64,000 nucleotides of DNA, taken from RECO01 sp050485385 (GTDB lineage Bacteria > Pseudomonadota > Alphaproteobacteria > Geminicoccales > Geminicoccaceae). The position numbers and the translations under genes are program-made. Within the stretch, counting starts at the first letter, position 1; each line of letters starts with the position of its first letter. This document shows positions 1 through 9,223 of this stretch, in pieces. The DNA is taken from the NCBI GenBank assembly GCA_050485385.1, contig JBJHBG010000002.1:19496-83495 (forward strand). Direction: 5' to 3'. The notes beneath the pieces were generated by a model, which searched no databases, was not told the origin of the DNA, and was given only the letters and a program-made list of their open reading frames with translations.

Positions 1-1014
1 GACGACGACGAGGAAGTCCGCGAACGCGGCGACGCCGACGAGATAGACGTCGTCCGAACCGGTCTTCAGCTCGCGCCAATGCGCCTCGTCCGGCGTCGCC
101 ACCGGCGCCTCGACCAGGCGGAAGTTGCGATGGCGGTCGTTGGTGACGATCAACAGACGCTCGCCCTGGTCGACCACGGCATATTCGTGGCCGGCACGGC
201 GGGGGGCGACGACGCGCGGGGCCGCATCGGGCCGGTGGGTGGGGATCAGGTGCACCTCGGAGGTCACGTGGTCGCCCGCCTGGATCATGACGAAGGCACC
301 GCTGAGGCTCCGGCCGAGACCGACGAAGAAACCCGGATCGGCTTCCTCGAAGACGACCGCGTCGTCGGCCGGATCGGTGCCGAGCCGGTGGCGGCGCACG
401 CGGAACGGGCGGAGCTGGTCGTTCAACTCGGCGTAGAACAGGGTCTCGGTGTCGCCCCAGACGGGCGTGCCCGAGGTGTTCGCCAGCCGGTCCGGCCGAC
501 GCTCGCCGGTGACCGGATCGACGATCTCGATCACGTAGCGCTCGCTGCCGTCGATGTCGGTCGCATAGGCGACGAGCCGATGGTCGGGGCTCGGCGCGTA
601 GGTACGCAGATTGAAATAGGCTTTGCCCTCCGCCAGAGCCGGCTCGTCGAGGAAGACCAGCTCGTCGCCGCCCGTTTTGGGCTTTCTGTACCATTCCCGG
701 TACTGGGCACCGGGGCGAAAGCGCCAGCCGTAGAGCCAGGGCCCGTGCGGCGTCGGCACACCCTCGTCGTCGTCCTTCAACCGGCCCTTCATCTCCGCGA
801 ACAACGTGTCCATGAGCGGCCGGTCGGGGGCCAGCACGGCGTCGGCATAGGCGTTCTCGGCGGCGAGATAGGCCAGCACGTCCGCGTCGGTGACGTCGGG
901 ATAGCCCGGATCGCGCAGCCAGGCATAGGGATCGGCGAGGGCGAGCCCGTGCCATTCCCGCATCGTCGGCCGCACGGCGGCAACGGGCGGCGGCGGCAGG
1001 ATGGCTTCGGTCAT
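1..1014 (-). CDS. Prolyl oligopeptidase family serine peptidase (S9A), N-terminal part only
   Basis: Cytoplasmic serine peptidase that cuts short peptides. The gene runs off the left edge: 338 codons are open from the ATG at 1014 with no stop. The start carries the family's usual opening, REWHGLALADPYAWLRDP at about residues 19-36, followed by segments typical of the seven-bladed propeller, such as YVIEIVDPVTGER. The general look is closest to oligopeptidase B/PtrB-like enzymes, but the catalytic alpha/beta-hydrolase domain with its GxSxGG motif would lie beyond base 1, so subtype and activity cannot be checked. A weak GGAG lies about 9 nt before the start. The next gene upstream on the same strand begins only 27 bp away, so the two may be co-transcribed. 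Confident as to family, less so as to subtype. Confidence 0.85.
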   Translation of the reverse strand, partial: MTEAILPPPPVAAVRPTMREWHGLALADPYAWLRDPGYPDVTDADVLAYLAAENAYADAVLAPDRPLMDTLFAEMKGRLKDDDEGVPTPHGPWLYGWRFRPGAQYREWYRKPKTGGDELVFLDEPALAEGKAYFNLRTYAPSPDHRLVAYATDIDGSERYVIEIVDPVTGERRPDRLANTSGTPVWGDTETLFYAELNDQLRPFRVRRHRLGTDPADDAVVFEEADPGFFVGLGRSLSGAFVMIQAGDHVTSEVHLIPTHRPDAAPRVVAPRRAGHEYAVVDQGERLLIVTNDRHRNFRLVEAPVATPDEAHWRELKTGSDDVYLVGVAAFADFLVVV

Positions 1015-1040
1015 CAGGAGGTCACTCCGGCGGTTCTCGG

Positions 1041-1721
1041 TCAGCGCATGAAGCGCAGCCAACGCCAAAGGTTCAAGAGCGAGACCAGGGACGTGGCGAC
1101 GTAGGTCAGGGCACAGGCCCGGAGGATCCGCCGCGCCGGGACCAGATCCGCCTTCGGCACGTAGTTGCCGCGGTCGAGCATGGGCAGGGCACGGGTGAAG
1201 CTGGCGTCCCACTCGACCGGCAGCGTGACGGCATGCACCGCCACCATGGCGAGCCGGCTGGAGGCGCCGATGGCGAGTGCCGCCGCGATCACGGCCGGCG
1301 CCTTGGTCACGGCGGCGAGGACGATGGCGCCGTAGACGAGACCCGAGCCGACCATCTCCACGCCCATCGCCAAGCGGGCCAAACGGCCGCGCCAAGCCAA
1401 GGGCGCGTAGCCGTCCCGGTCCTGCAAGGCATGGCCGACCTCGTGCGTGGCGACCACGACCGCCGTCAAGGAGCGGCCGTCGGAGTGCGCCTTGGACAGT
1501 CGCACGGCCTTGGCCGCCGGGTCGTAGTGGTCGCCCTTGTCGGTCACCTCGACCGGCACGGCGTGCAGGCCCGCCTCGTCGAGCAGGTGGCGCGCCAGTT
1601 CGCCGCCGGTGCCCGGAAAGTCGGCCCGCTCCTGGCGGTAGCGGCCGAGCACCGTCTGCGCCCACAAGGCCGGCCCGAACACCAAGGCCACCACCAAAAG
1701 CCCACCCACCACGAAAAGCAC
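1041..1721 (-). CDS. YugP-type neutral zinc membrane peptidase
   Basis: Membrane-bound metallopeptidase of the Zn_peptidase_2 (YugP) family, 226 residues. HEVGH at about residues 93-97 supplies two zinc ligands and the catalytic glutamate, and the family motif DHYDP at about 64-68 is followed by VRLS. A hydrophobic N-terminal helix (residues 2-20) and further hydrophobic segments after the zinc site and at the C terminus fit an integral membrane protein. I chose the GTG at 1721 because GGGAGAG lies 4-10 nt upstream and it puts the membrane helix at the N terminus. The frame stays open further upstream to about 1937, but that stretch is arginine/proline rich and overlaps the divergent flavoprotein gene. 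Substrate unknown; family members are usually linked to envelope protein quality control. Confidence 0.85.
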   Translation of the reverse strand: MLFVVGGLLVVALVFGPALWAQTVLGRYRQERADFPGTGGELARHLLDEAGLHAVPVEVTDKGDHYDPAAKAVRLSKAHSDGRSLTAVVVATHEVGHALQDRDGYAPLAWRGRLARLAMGVEMVGSGLVYGAIVLAAVTKAPAVIAAALAIGASSRLAMVAVHAVTLPVEWDASFTRALPMLDRGNYVPKADLVPARRILRACALTYVATSLVSLLNLWRWLRFMR

Positions 1722-1881
1722 CGTCTCTCCCGTCCCTCTCCGCTGCCGGTGCTCATGTGGGGGCGGCGGACCGCGTTGGCGAGCGTCGGTGTCCCGCCTG
1801 CGACAGCCGGCGTCGCAGCGGCGCGGCCCCGGCCGGCACCGGTTGCTATCGAGAACCTTGGCGCGTGGCGGGGGACGGACC

Positions 1882-4326
1882 ATGGCGGACGCAGCCGAGT
1901 TGGTGATCGTCGGCGCCGGCATCGTCGGCGCCAGCACCGCCTATCACTTGGCCAAGCTCGGCATGAGCGACGTGCTGGTGCTCGACCAGGGCGACGTTCC
2001 CGAAACCGGCGGCTCCACCAGCCACGCGCCGGGCGGCGTCTTTCAGACCAACGGCTCGCGCACCATGTCCGCCTTCGCCCACACGACGGTGGAGCTTCTG
2101 ACGGCCCTCGACCTCGATGGCGCCCCCTGCTTCCTCCAGGTCGGCGGGCTGGAGGTGGCGACGACCGAACGCCGGCTACTCGACCTGAAGCGGCGGTTGG
2201 GCCTCGCCCAGAGCTGGGGCATTCCGGCGCGGCTGGTGGACCCCGAGGAGTGCGCGGCCCTGAGCCCCTTGCTCGACGCCTCGAAGGTGCTGGGCGGCTT
2301 TCACACTCCGACCGACGGCATTGCCAAGCCGCTCCGCGCCACGGCGGCGATGCTGCGCTACGCCCAGAGCCGGGGCGCCCGCGTTCGGCCGCGGACCGAA
2401 GTGACGGGGCTCGCGATCGAGCGGGGGCGCGTGGTCGGGGTGGAGACGGAAGCCGGCCGCATCCTCTGCAACCGCGTGCTGATCGCCTGCGGGATCTGGG
2501 GGCCGCGCCTGGGCCTGATGGCGGGCGTGCCCGTGCCGCTCGTCCCGTGCGAGCACCAATACGCCTTCACCGCGCCGATCCCCGCACTCGCCGGCACGAC
2601 CGACGAGGCGGCGCACGTCCTGCTCCGCCACCAGGACCACGCCATGTACTTCCGCCAGCACGGCGACGGCTACGGCATCGGCAACTACCGGCATGTGCCG
2701 CGGCTGGTCGACGCCCATGCCATCCGCAGCCACGGCGCTGCCGACGAGATGCCGTCGATCAACCCCTTCACGCCGACCGACTTCGAGGCGGCGGCGGTGG
2801 AGACCCGGCGGCTCCTGCCGGCGGTGGGCGAGGCCCCCGTCGTGCGCGCCTTCAACGGCATGTTCTCGTTCACCCCGGACGCAGCCCCGGTCCTGGGCGA
2901 AAGCCCGGCGGTGAAGGGCCTCTGGCTCGGCGAGGCGGTCTGGATCACCCATGGCGGCGGCGTCGGCAAGGCGCTCGCGGAGTGGCTGGTCGAGGGCGAG
3001 CCCCGAATGGACGTGCACGAGGCCCATATCGACCGCTTCCACGCGCACATGACGATCCGGCCCTATGTACGGCGGCGCGGCTTTCAGCAGTACGTCGAGG
3101 TCTACGACGTCGTCCATCCGCTCCAGCAGATGGCGGAGCCGCGCGGGCTCAGACGCTCGCCCTTCCACGACGCCTATCGCCAGGCCGGGGCCGTGTTCTT
3201 CGATGCCGGCGGCTGGGAGCGCCCGCAATGGTGCGAGGCCAACGGCGATCTCGTCGCCACCTACGCCGTTGCCGACCGCCAGGGCTGGGCGGCGGCGAAC
3301 TGGTCGCCGATCCAAGCAGCGGAGCACCTGCACGTGCGCCGGCAGGCGGGCCTGTTCGACCTTACCGCGTTCACCAAGATCGAGGTGGCGGGGCCCGGTG
3401 CCCTCGCCTTCCTCCAGCACCTCTGCGCCAACGACGTCGACAAGCCGCTCGGGCGGATCGTCTACACGGCGATGCTCAATCGAAGCGGCGGCATCGAGTG
3501 CGACCTCACCGTGTGGCGCCAGGCCGAGGACCGTTTTCTGGTCCTGACCGGCGGCGGCGTCGGCATGCACGACCTGGGCTGGATCCGCCGCCATGCCCCG
3601 GCGGACGTCGGCGTCCGCGACGTCACCTCCGGCTACTGCGCCCTCGGCCTCTGGGGACCGGCGGCGCGCGACGTCCTGGCGGCGGCGACCGAGGACGACG
3701 TGAGCGACGCGGCCCTTCCCTACTACCGCTGGCAACCCGTCGTGATCGGCTACGTGCCGGCCTGGGCGCTCCGCCTCTCCTATGTCGGCGAGTTGGGCTA
3801 CGAGATCTACGCCGCCACCGAATACGGCCAGGCGCTGTGGGAGACGCTGACGTCCGCAGGTGCCTCGTTCGACCTCCGGCCGGTCGGCGCCGGCTGCATG
3901 GACAGCCTGCGGATCGAGAAGGGCTATCGTCTTTGGGGGGCGGACATCGAGCCCGACCGGCTGCCGGACGCGGCCGGCCTCGGCTGGGCGGTGCGCCCGC
4001 AAAAGGGCGAGTTCCTAGGCCGCGACGCCGTGCTGGCGGCGCGCGAGCGCCCGGCATCGCACCGGCTCGCCTGCCTCACCCTCGACGACCCGACAGCGGT
4101 GCTGATGGGCAAGGAGCCCGTGCTGGCAGCGGGCGAGGTCGTCGGGTACGTCGCCTCCACCAACCGGGGCTACAGCGTCGGCCGGCAAATCGCCTATGCG
4201 TGGCTGCCGGCCGAGCTGGCCGCGGTCGGCACCGAGCTCGCGATCCGCTACTTCGACGCGCCCGTCACCGCCACCGTCACCGCGGAGCCGGTGTTCGACC
4301 CCGAGGGACGGCGGCTTCGCGGTTGA
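1882..4326 (+). CDS. Dimethylglycine/sarcosine dehydrogenase-like flavoprotein with GcvT domains
   Basis: An 814-residue FAD enzyme that probably demethylates an N-methylated amino acid (dimethylglycine, sarcosine or a relative) and passes the one-carbon unit to tetrahydrofolate. The N-terminal DAO domain (about 1-370) starts with the FAD-binding IVGAGIVGAS at residues 9-18. GGSTSHAPGG follows, with His48 at the position that binds FAD covalently in dimethylglycine dehydrogenase. A linker domain (about 370-430) leads to an aminomethyltransferase (GcvT N and C) region filling the rest, with RIEKGYRLWGADI typical of GcvT proteins. The ATG at 1882 is preceded by a G-rich Shine-Dalgarno stretch. 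The gene stands alone, divergent from the zinc peptidase and convergent with the lactonase gene, which ends 12 bp away. Family certain, exact substrate not. Confidence 0.88.
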   Translation: MADAAELVIVGAGIVGASTAYHLAKLGMSDVLVLDQGDVPETGGSTSHAPGGVFQTNGSRTMSAFAHTTVELLTALDLDGAPCFLQVGGLEVATTERRLLDLKRRLGLAQSWGIPARLVDPEECAALSPLLDASKVLGGFHTPTDGIAKPLRATAAMLRYAQSRGARVRPRTEVTGLAIERGRVVGVETEAGRILCNRVLIACGIWGPRLGLMAGVPVPLVPCEHQYAFTAPIPALAGTTDEAAHVLLRHQDHAMYFRQHGDGYGIGNYRHVPRLVDAHAIRSHGAADEMPSINPFTPTDFEAAAVETRRLLPAVGEAPVVRAFNGMFSFTPDAAPVLGESPAVKGLWLGEAVWITHGGGVGKALAEWLVEGEPRMDVHEAHIDRFHAHMTIRPYVRRRGFQQYVEVYDVVHPLQQMAEPRGLRRSPFHDAYRQAGAVFFDAGGWERPQWCEANGDLVATYAVADRQGWAAANWSPIQAAEHLHVRRQAGLFDLTAFTKIEVAGPGALAFLQHLCANDVDKPLGRIVYTAMLNRSGGIECDLTVWRQAEDRFLVLTGGGVGMHDLGWIRRHAPADVGVRDVTSGYCALGLWGPAARDVLAAATEDDVSDAALPYYRWQPVVIGYVPAWALRLSYVGELGYEIYAATEYGQALWETLTSAGASFDLRPVGAGCMDSLRIEKGYRLWGADIEPDRLPDAAGLGWAVRPQKGEFLGRDAVLAARERPASHRLACLTLDDPTAVLMGKEPVLAAGEVVGYVASTNRGYSVGRQIAYAWLPAELAAVGTELAIRYFDAPVTATVTAEPVFDPEGRRLRG

Positions 4327-4338
4327 GCGGCCGCTGCC

Positions 4339-6288
4339 TCAGCGGGTGGCGAGGCGAAGGACGGCATAGGGCGCAATCGACGCCGAGGCACCCGCTGCCG
4401 CGCCGAGCCGGTCCATGAACGCCGGATCGCGCGCCGCCTCGACGAAGCCTTCGGCGTCGAGGAGCGCTGCGCGGGCGCCGTGGAACGCTGCCGGCAGCGC
4501 CACCGAGACGGCGTCGCCCGTGAGGTTGGCGAGCCACAGCTCGCGGCTGCCGTCGGCGTCCACGGCGAGCGCCTGCACGGCGCGCGGCCGGTCGCTCGCA
4601 ACCTCCCGCAGTCGGCCGCCGGCCAGCCGGGCAAGGCCGCGCACGACGTGGAAGACCGGGTAGAGCCCGCCCGCCTCGTCGAACCAGGGCTGGCTCCAAG
4701 CCATCGGCGCATGGACCAGGCCGAACTCGCCCACCCCACCGCCGAGGCTGACGGCAGTCGCCCCGCCCTTGGCGAAGTGGGCGACGTAGCCGAGGTTCCA
4801 GGCAGCCCCGAGCAGGCCACGCTGGCGCGGATCGAGGCGGTTCATCGCCTGGCGCGCGTTGTTCGGGTTCTCCATCGGCGCCGCACCATAGGGGTTGTGG
4901 CGCATGGCGAGGGCACTGGGGCCGACGTGCCAGGGCTTGCCCTCGACGATGGCGCGCACGCTGGCGGCAACGTAGGGCAACGCCTCCAGGCTCTCCGTCG
5001 CCGAGCGGTCGTCGCCCGCATGGACCAGGCTGGAGGTGGTGAAGGAGACGAGGTCGAGCCCCGCCAGGGGCGGGCGCTTCCGGTTCAGTTCGGTGAAGTA
5101 GCTGAACATGCCGCCGCCGATCCTGGCCTTCGGAAAGGCCTTGCGGCCCGCCGCGTAGACCGCCTCCAGCGGCGGGCAGGGCGGCCAGGGCGAGCCCGGC
5201 AGCGTGCATTTGAGGTCCGGTGCCGGCGACAAGAGGACCACCGCGAAGGGTTGGCCAAGGCCGTCGACGGCCCGGCCAAGATCCCTGATCTCCGCCTCGA
5301 AGCCCTCGACCTCGGCGACCACGGCCTCCAGCCACGGCTCGGCACCGAGTGCCCGGGCCACCGCCACGGCATCCTCGAGGGTCTTGGCGTCGTCCCCCTG
5401 GCGCGGATCGTAGCAGCAGACGACGTGGTGCGGCCCCGCCTCGCGCAACGTTTCGGCCGCCTCCAGCGTCGCCGCGTGATGCGCGGGCTCCAGGCCGATG
5501 CCCAAAGGCGGCATCGGCCCGATCACCTCGCCCACGCACAAGGCTACCGCCCCACCATCTGCGGCTGCGCCTGGATCGGCGGCGCCCTCGATCCGCAAGG
5601 TGACGCGCTGGTCCAGCGTCTCGCCCTCGGCGAGGGTGTAGGGCCAAGGCAAGGCCAAGGGGCGGACGTAGGTCTTGTAGGAGGCGTCGGTCCAGTTGCG
5701 CTGGTCCTCCATCTCGAAGGTGTCGCCCTCCATCCGGCACGTCACCTTCAGGCCGGGCGCCGCCTCGTGCGTCAAAGCGCGCAGATCCATCATCGGCTGC
5801 ACCGGGTCGATCAGTTCGGGAAAGCGGCCCTCGACCACGCTGCCGTCGACGTGTTCGATGGTGACCGGCGCACCCGCCACGCCGTCCACCGGATGCAGCA
5901 CGACGAAGCCCGTGCGGTTGGTGGTGAAGTCGCTCAGCGCCTCGCCCTTGCCCTCGAAGACGAGGCTGCCGGAGGCGTCGCCCGTGATGCGGCCCGAATA
6001 CGCGAAGCGCTGCTCGGCGTCGCTCGTCTCCGCCCGGTAGGTGACCGTGAAGCGGTCGCCCGCCTCCTCGACCACGAGGTCCGTGATGCGGGGATCGTAG
6101 GTACCCCAATTCCTGTCGCGGACGATGAAGGAGATGGCGCGGATGACCTCCCGGCCGTGGAAGCGGATCCAGCGGAGGTTGCCGGCATCGAGCTCGGCCG
6201 AGAGCGGCCCGGCCCGGAGCACACGCGGCGGCGTCACCGCTTCGTCGGTGCCGAAGAGACGGATCGATTCGGACGGGGTCGCGGACAT
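4339..6288 (-). CDS. apnL: Probable D-apionate lactonase
   Basis: A 649-residue cytoplasmic protein. I recognise it as the D-apionate lactonase family (ApnL), which hydrolyses D-apionolactone, the product of D-apiose oxidation, to D-apionate. The recognition rests on conserved stretches: AGPLSAELDAGNLRWIRFHG near residue 25, DFTTNRTGFVVLHPVDGVAG near 118, and MEDQRNWTDASYKTYVRPLA near 190. The middle third looks like a barrel-type hydrolase domain, followed by a beta-rich C-terminal part. It is the last gene of an operon: it starts 22 bp after the stop of the ribose-type permease, with a GAGAGG ribosome site before the ATG. No apiose dehydrogenase or apionate-degrading enzyme is in the window, so the pathway assignment rests on this protein plus its transporter. 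It was long annotated as hypothetical. Confidence 0.65.
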   Translation of the reverse strand: MSATPSESIRLFGTDEAVTPPRVLRAGPLSAELDAGNLRWIRFHGREVIRAISFIVRDRNWGTYDPRITDLVVEEAGDRFTVTYRAETSDAEQRFAYSGRITGDASGSLVFEGKGEALSDFTTNRTGFVVLHPVDGVAGAPVTIEHVDGSVVEGRFPELIDPVQPMMDLRALTHEAAPGLKVTCRMEGDTFEMEDQRNWTDASYKTYVRPLALPWPYTLAEGETLDQRVTLRIEGAADPGAAADGGAVALCVGEVIGPMPPLGIGLEPAHHAATLEAAETLREAGPHHVVCCYDPRQGDDAKTLEDAVAVARALGAEPWLEAVVAEVEGFEAEIRDLGRAVDGLGQPFAVVLLSPAPDLKCTLPGSPWPPCPPLEAVYAAGRKAFPKARIGGGMFSYFTELNRKRPPLAGLDLVSFTTSSLVHAGDDRSATESLEALPYVAASVRAIVEGKPWHVGPSALAMRHNPYGAAPMENPNNARQAMNRLDPRQRGLLGAAWNLGYVAHFAKGGATAVSLGGGVGEFGLVHAPMAWSQPWFDEAGGLYPVFHVVRGLARLAGGRLREVASDRPRAVQALAVDADGSRELWLANLTGDAVSVALPAAFHGARAALLDAEGFVEAARDPAFMDRLGAAAGASASIAPYAVLRLATR

Positions 6289-6310
6289 GGGGGCCTCTCT
6301 TTCGTCGTCG

Positions 6311-7276
6311 TCAACGTTCGCTGCGGCGGCTCAACAGCCGCTCGACCAGCAGTGCGAGGATGATGATCGAGCCGATCGCCGTGCCCTGCCAGAACGGCGA
6401 GACGCCCAACAGGTTCAACCCATTGCGGATCATCACCATGATGAGCACGCCGATCAGCGTGCCGGCGATCGAGCCGCGGCCGCCGTAGAGGCTGGCGCCG
6501 CCGATCACCACGGCGGCGATGGCGTCGAGCTCCAGCAGGTTGCCGGTGAGCGGGTCGACCGAGAGGATTTGCGCGGTGAGGAACGTCACCGCGATGGCGG
6601 CGAAGGCGCCGGAGATGACGTAGGGCAGGATGGCGTAGAACAGCACCGGCAGACCCGCGGCGCGCGCCGCTTCCTTGTTGGAGCCGATGGCATAGATGGT
6701 GCGCCCGCCCTTGGTGTAGCTGAGGTAGAGCCCGGCCAGGACATAGAGGACCAGGAGGCACACGACGTTGGTCGGAATGCCGAAGACGCTGGTGAAGACG
6801 AGGTCCTGCAGCGCGAAGGGGATGTTGCTGATCGAGGTCTGGCCGGAGAAGATGTAGGCGAGCGAGCGGCCGATGGCCATCATGCCGAGGGTTACGACGA
6901 AGGCGGCCAGTCCGAAATAGCCGATCAGCACGCCGGAGACGGCGCCGATGGCGGCACCCGACAACACTGCCATGGCAACGGCGACGGGGATCGGGAAGTC
7001 CTGCAGCGCCAGGCCCAGGATCACGCCCGTAAGCCCCGCCACCGAGCCGACGGAAAGGTCGATGCCGCCGGTCAGGATGACGAAGGTCATGCCGATGGCG
7101 ACGATGCCCACCACCACCGACTGGTCGAGGACGTTCAAGAGATTGTTCGTGGTGAGGAAGTGCGGTGAGGCGAGCGACAGGCCGACGAAGATCACGAGGG
7201 CGAGGCCCAGCATGCGCACCTCGAGGCTCTGGGCGAGGCTCGCCAGCGGGAAGCGTTGCGGGGTGGAAAGCGCCAT
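6311..7276 (-). CDS. Ribose-type (CUT2) sugar ABC transporter permease
   Basis: Inner-membrane permease of the RbsC/AraH/XylH family, 321 residues, with about ten hydrophobic segments. Family marks include LTGGIDLSVGSVAGLTGV near residue 65 and the cytoplasmic coupling region GSNKEAARAAGL near 205. The C-terminal part reads VVIGGASLYGGRGSIAGTLIGV, split here only by a normal loop. CUT2 importers use one permease gene as a homodimer with a double-domain ATPase and a periplasmic binding protein, and the two genes immediately upstream supply exactly these. The ATPase gene stops 17 bp before this start. The following lactonase gene points to a pentose or its lactone/acid as cargo, possibly D-apiose; this is inferred from context, not from the permease itself. 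Confidence 0.92.
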   Translation of the reverse strand: MALSTPQRFPLASLAQSLEVRMLGLALVIFVGLSLASPHFLTTNNLLNVLDQSVVVGIVAIGMTFVILTGGIDLSVGSVAGLTGVILGLALQDFPIPVAVAMAVLSGAAIGAVSGVLIGYFGLAAFVVTLGMMAIGRSLAYIFSGQTSISNIPFALQDLVFTSVFGIPTNVVCLLVLYVLAGLYLSYTKGGRTIYAIGSNKEAARAAGLPVLFYAILPYVISGAFAAIAVTFLTAQILSVDPLTGNLLELDAIAAVVIGGASLYGGRGSIAGTLIGVLIMVMIRNGLNLLGVSPFWQGTAIGSIIILALLVERLLSRRSER

Positions 7277-7293
7277 CGTCGGTCCTTCGGGGG

Positions 7294-9195
7294 CTACCAG
7301 GTCGTCATGGCGGCGGCGATGCGCCGGGCGATGGCGTCGGCGTCGGTCGCGGCACCGGCCCTCAGCGTGAGGCCGAGCCAGCCGAGGTCGTGACCGCGCG
7401 GGCTGGTCAGCACCACCAGGAGTGTCTGCCGGTCGCCGTCCACGACGAAGTCTCTGGTCCTGGTCTCGAGCGCTCGGGGGATGCGGGTCTCGGCGAAGGA
7501 CATGGCCTCGCCCGGCCGGAACCCCGGATCCGCCGCCGGATCGGCCACCTCGGCGTTGAGGCAGATGAGCCCCCGCTCGTCGAGCAGCGCCCAGAAGCCG
7601 GCCCCGCCATGGTCGCGCGTCAGTTCGCGCAGGAGTTCGGTGTTGCGCGCCATCGACGTCCGAGGGGCCGCGAGCAGGGTCAGCTTCTCCTCGTCGAGCA
7701 CCGCACTCGGCACGTCGGCGATGGTGACGCCGTCGCTCATCACCACGACGCGCTCGGAGATGCCGAGCAGTTCCTCGAAGTCGGACGAGATGACGACGAT
7801 CGAAACGCCGCGCTCGGCGATGGTGCGGAGCATGGCGTAGATCGAGGAGCGGGTGCCGATGTCGACACCCTTGGTCGGCTCGTCGAGGATGAGGACCAAC
7901 GGATCCAGCAACAGCCAGCGGGCGATGATGATCTTCTGCTGCATGCCACCCGAGAATTCGAGCATGTTCGCGTCCAACAGGCGGTGCGAGGGCAGCCCCA
8001 GCAACTCCAACAGCTCGTCGATCTTGGCCTGACGCTGGCGATAGCCGAGCCCGAAGCCGCGATGGGCGCCCAGATGGGCAAGGAGCAGGTTCTCCTTCAC
8101 CGAGAGGTGGGGGACGATGCCCTGCACACGGCGGTCCTCGGCGACGAAGCCGATGCGCGCCCGCACGCAGTCGGCCGGCCGCTTCGGGCGAAAGGGCTGA
8201 CCGTCCAGGCGGATGGTGCCGGCCTGGAGCGGGCGGAGCGCGAAGATCGCCTCGGCCATCTCCGAGCGCCCCGCACCCACCAGCCCGCCGATGCCCAGGA
8301 TCTCGCCCCGGCGGACGGCGAAGGAGACGTTGCGCACCATCGGCGGCGCCCTTAGGCCCTCGACTTCCAGCGTGAACGGCTCGTCGGCGGCGGCCTCGGT
8401 CATGCCGGGAACGGCATAGATCGAGCCGATCTCCTGGCCGACCATCAGCCGCACCAGCTCGCCCTGGTTGAGTGACGCCGTCTCGACCGCGTCGGCGACG
8501 GTGCGGCCCTCCCGCATCACCGTCACCCGGTCGGTGATGGCGAACACCTCCTCCAGCCGATGCGAGACGAAGACGAGCGCCCGGCCCTCGTCGCGCAGCC
8601 GGCCCATGATGGTGAACAGACGGTCCACCTCGGACGGGCTCAACGACGCCGTCGGCTCGTCGAAGATGATGACGTTGGCATCCAGCGCCAGGGCCTTGGC
8701 GATCTCCACGAGCTGACGCTGCGCCGCACCCAGTCGACGCACCTCGCGGTCGAGCGGCAGGGCGTGCTCGGCGACCAGGCCCTCCAATATCCGGCCGGCC
8801 CGACGGCGGAGCGAGGGATAGGAGAGCCGGCCGGGACGGCCCAACTCGGGCAGGAACACGTTCTCCAGGACCGAGAGGTCCGGGGCGAGGCTCGTCTCCT
8901 GCATGACGATGGCGATGCCCGCATCGAGTGCGTCGCGCGTGCGGCGGTGGTGCAGATCGCGCCCGTTCAGGGTCAGCCTGCCGGCGTCGGCCGCGAGGTG
9001 GCCGGCGACGATCTTGGAGAGGGTGGACTTGCCGGCGCCGTTGGCGCCGAGCAGCCCATGCACCTCGCCGCCGTCGATCAGGAGATGGGCGCGCTGGAGC
9101 GCACGGGTGCGGTCGAACGTCTTGTCGACGTCGACCGCCTCGAGGCGCACGGCACCCGTCCGCGCGTCGACGGCGCTGGCGACGGCCTGATCCAT
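7294..9195 (-). CDS. Ribose-type sugar ABC transporter ATPase with unusual C-terminal domain
   Basis: A 633-residue double ATPase of the RbsA/MglA/XylG type that drives the CUT2 importer. First half: Walker A GANGAGKST at residues 50-58, a degenerate signature LGAAQRQLVEI, Walker B VIIFDEPTASL. Second half: the family's non-canonical Walker A (GLVGAGRSE), a signature FSGGMQQK and Walker B LVLILDEPTKGVD. Relatives end near residue 500-515. This protein continues with about 122 extra residues (512-633), including GFWALLDERGLICLN and LGWLGLTLRAG, which look like a small alpha/beta sensory or regulatory domain that I do not recognise. The frame is intact and the coding style matches the rest, so it is a fusion and not a read-through error. 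It lies between the binding-protein gene (28 bp upstream) and the permease gene. Confidence 0.9.
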   Translation of the reverse strand: MDQAVASAVDARTGAVRLEAVDVDKTFDRTRALQRAHLLIDGGEVHGLLGANGAGKSTLSKIVAGHLAADAGRLTLNGRDLHHRRTRDALDAGIAIVMQETSLAPDLSVLENVFLPELGRPGRLSYPSLRRRAGRILEGLVAEHALPLDREVRRLGAAQRQLVEIAKALALDANVIIFDEPTASLSPSEVDRLFTIMGRLRDEGRALVFVSHRLEEVFAITDRVTVMREGRTVADAVETASLNQGELVRLMVGQEIGSIYAVPGMTEAAADEPFTLEVEGLRAPPMVRNVSFAVRRGEILGIGGLVGAGRSEMAEAIFALRPLQAGTIRLDGQPFRPKRPADCVRARIGFVAEDRRVQGIVPHLSVKENLLLAHLGAHRGFGLGYRQRQAKIDELLELLGLPSHRLLDANMLEFSGGMQQKIIIARWLLLDPLVLILDEPTKGVDIGTRSSIYAMLRTIAERGVSIVVISSDFEELLGISERVVVMSDGVTIADVPSAVLDEEKLTLLAAPRTSMARNTELLRELTRDHGGAGFWALLDERGLICLNAEVADPAADPGFRPGEAMSFAETRIPRALETRTRDFVVDGDRQTLLVVLTSPRGHDLGWLGLTLRAGAATDADAIARRIAAAMTTW

Positions 9196-9223
9196 CGCGG
9201 CGGACGGGTGCGCGCTCGCCTGC

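Noticed and set aside
1233..4418. Very long open frame on the plus strand (over 1000 codons) overlapping the flavoprotein gene in another frame
   Set aside because: Composition is arginine/proline/glycine-rich, with no domain pattern. It is a by-product of high GC codon use; the true gene at 1882-4326 has clear FAD and GcvT motifs.
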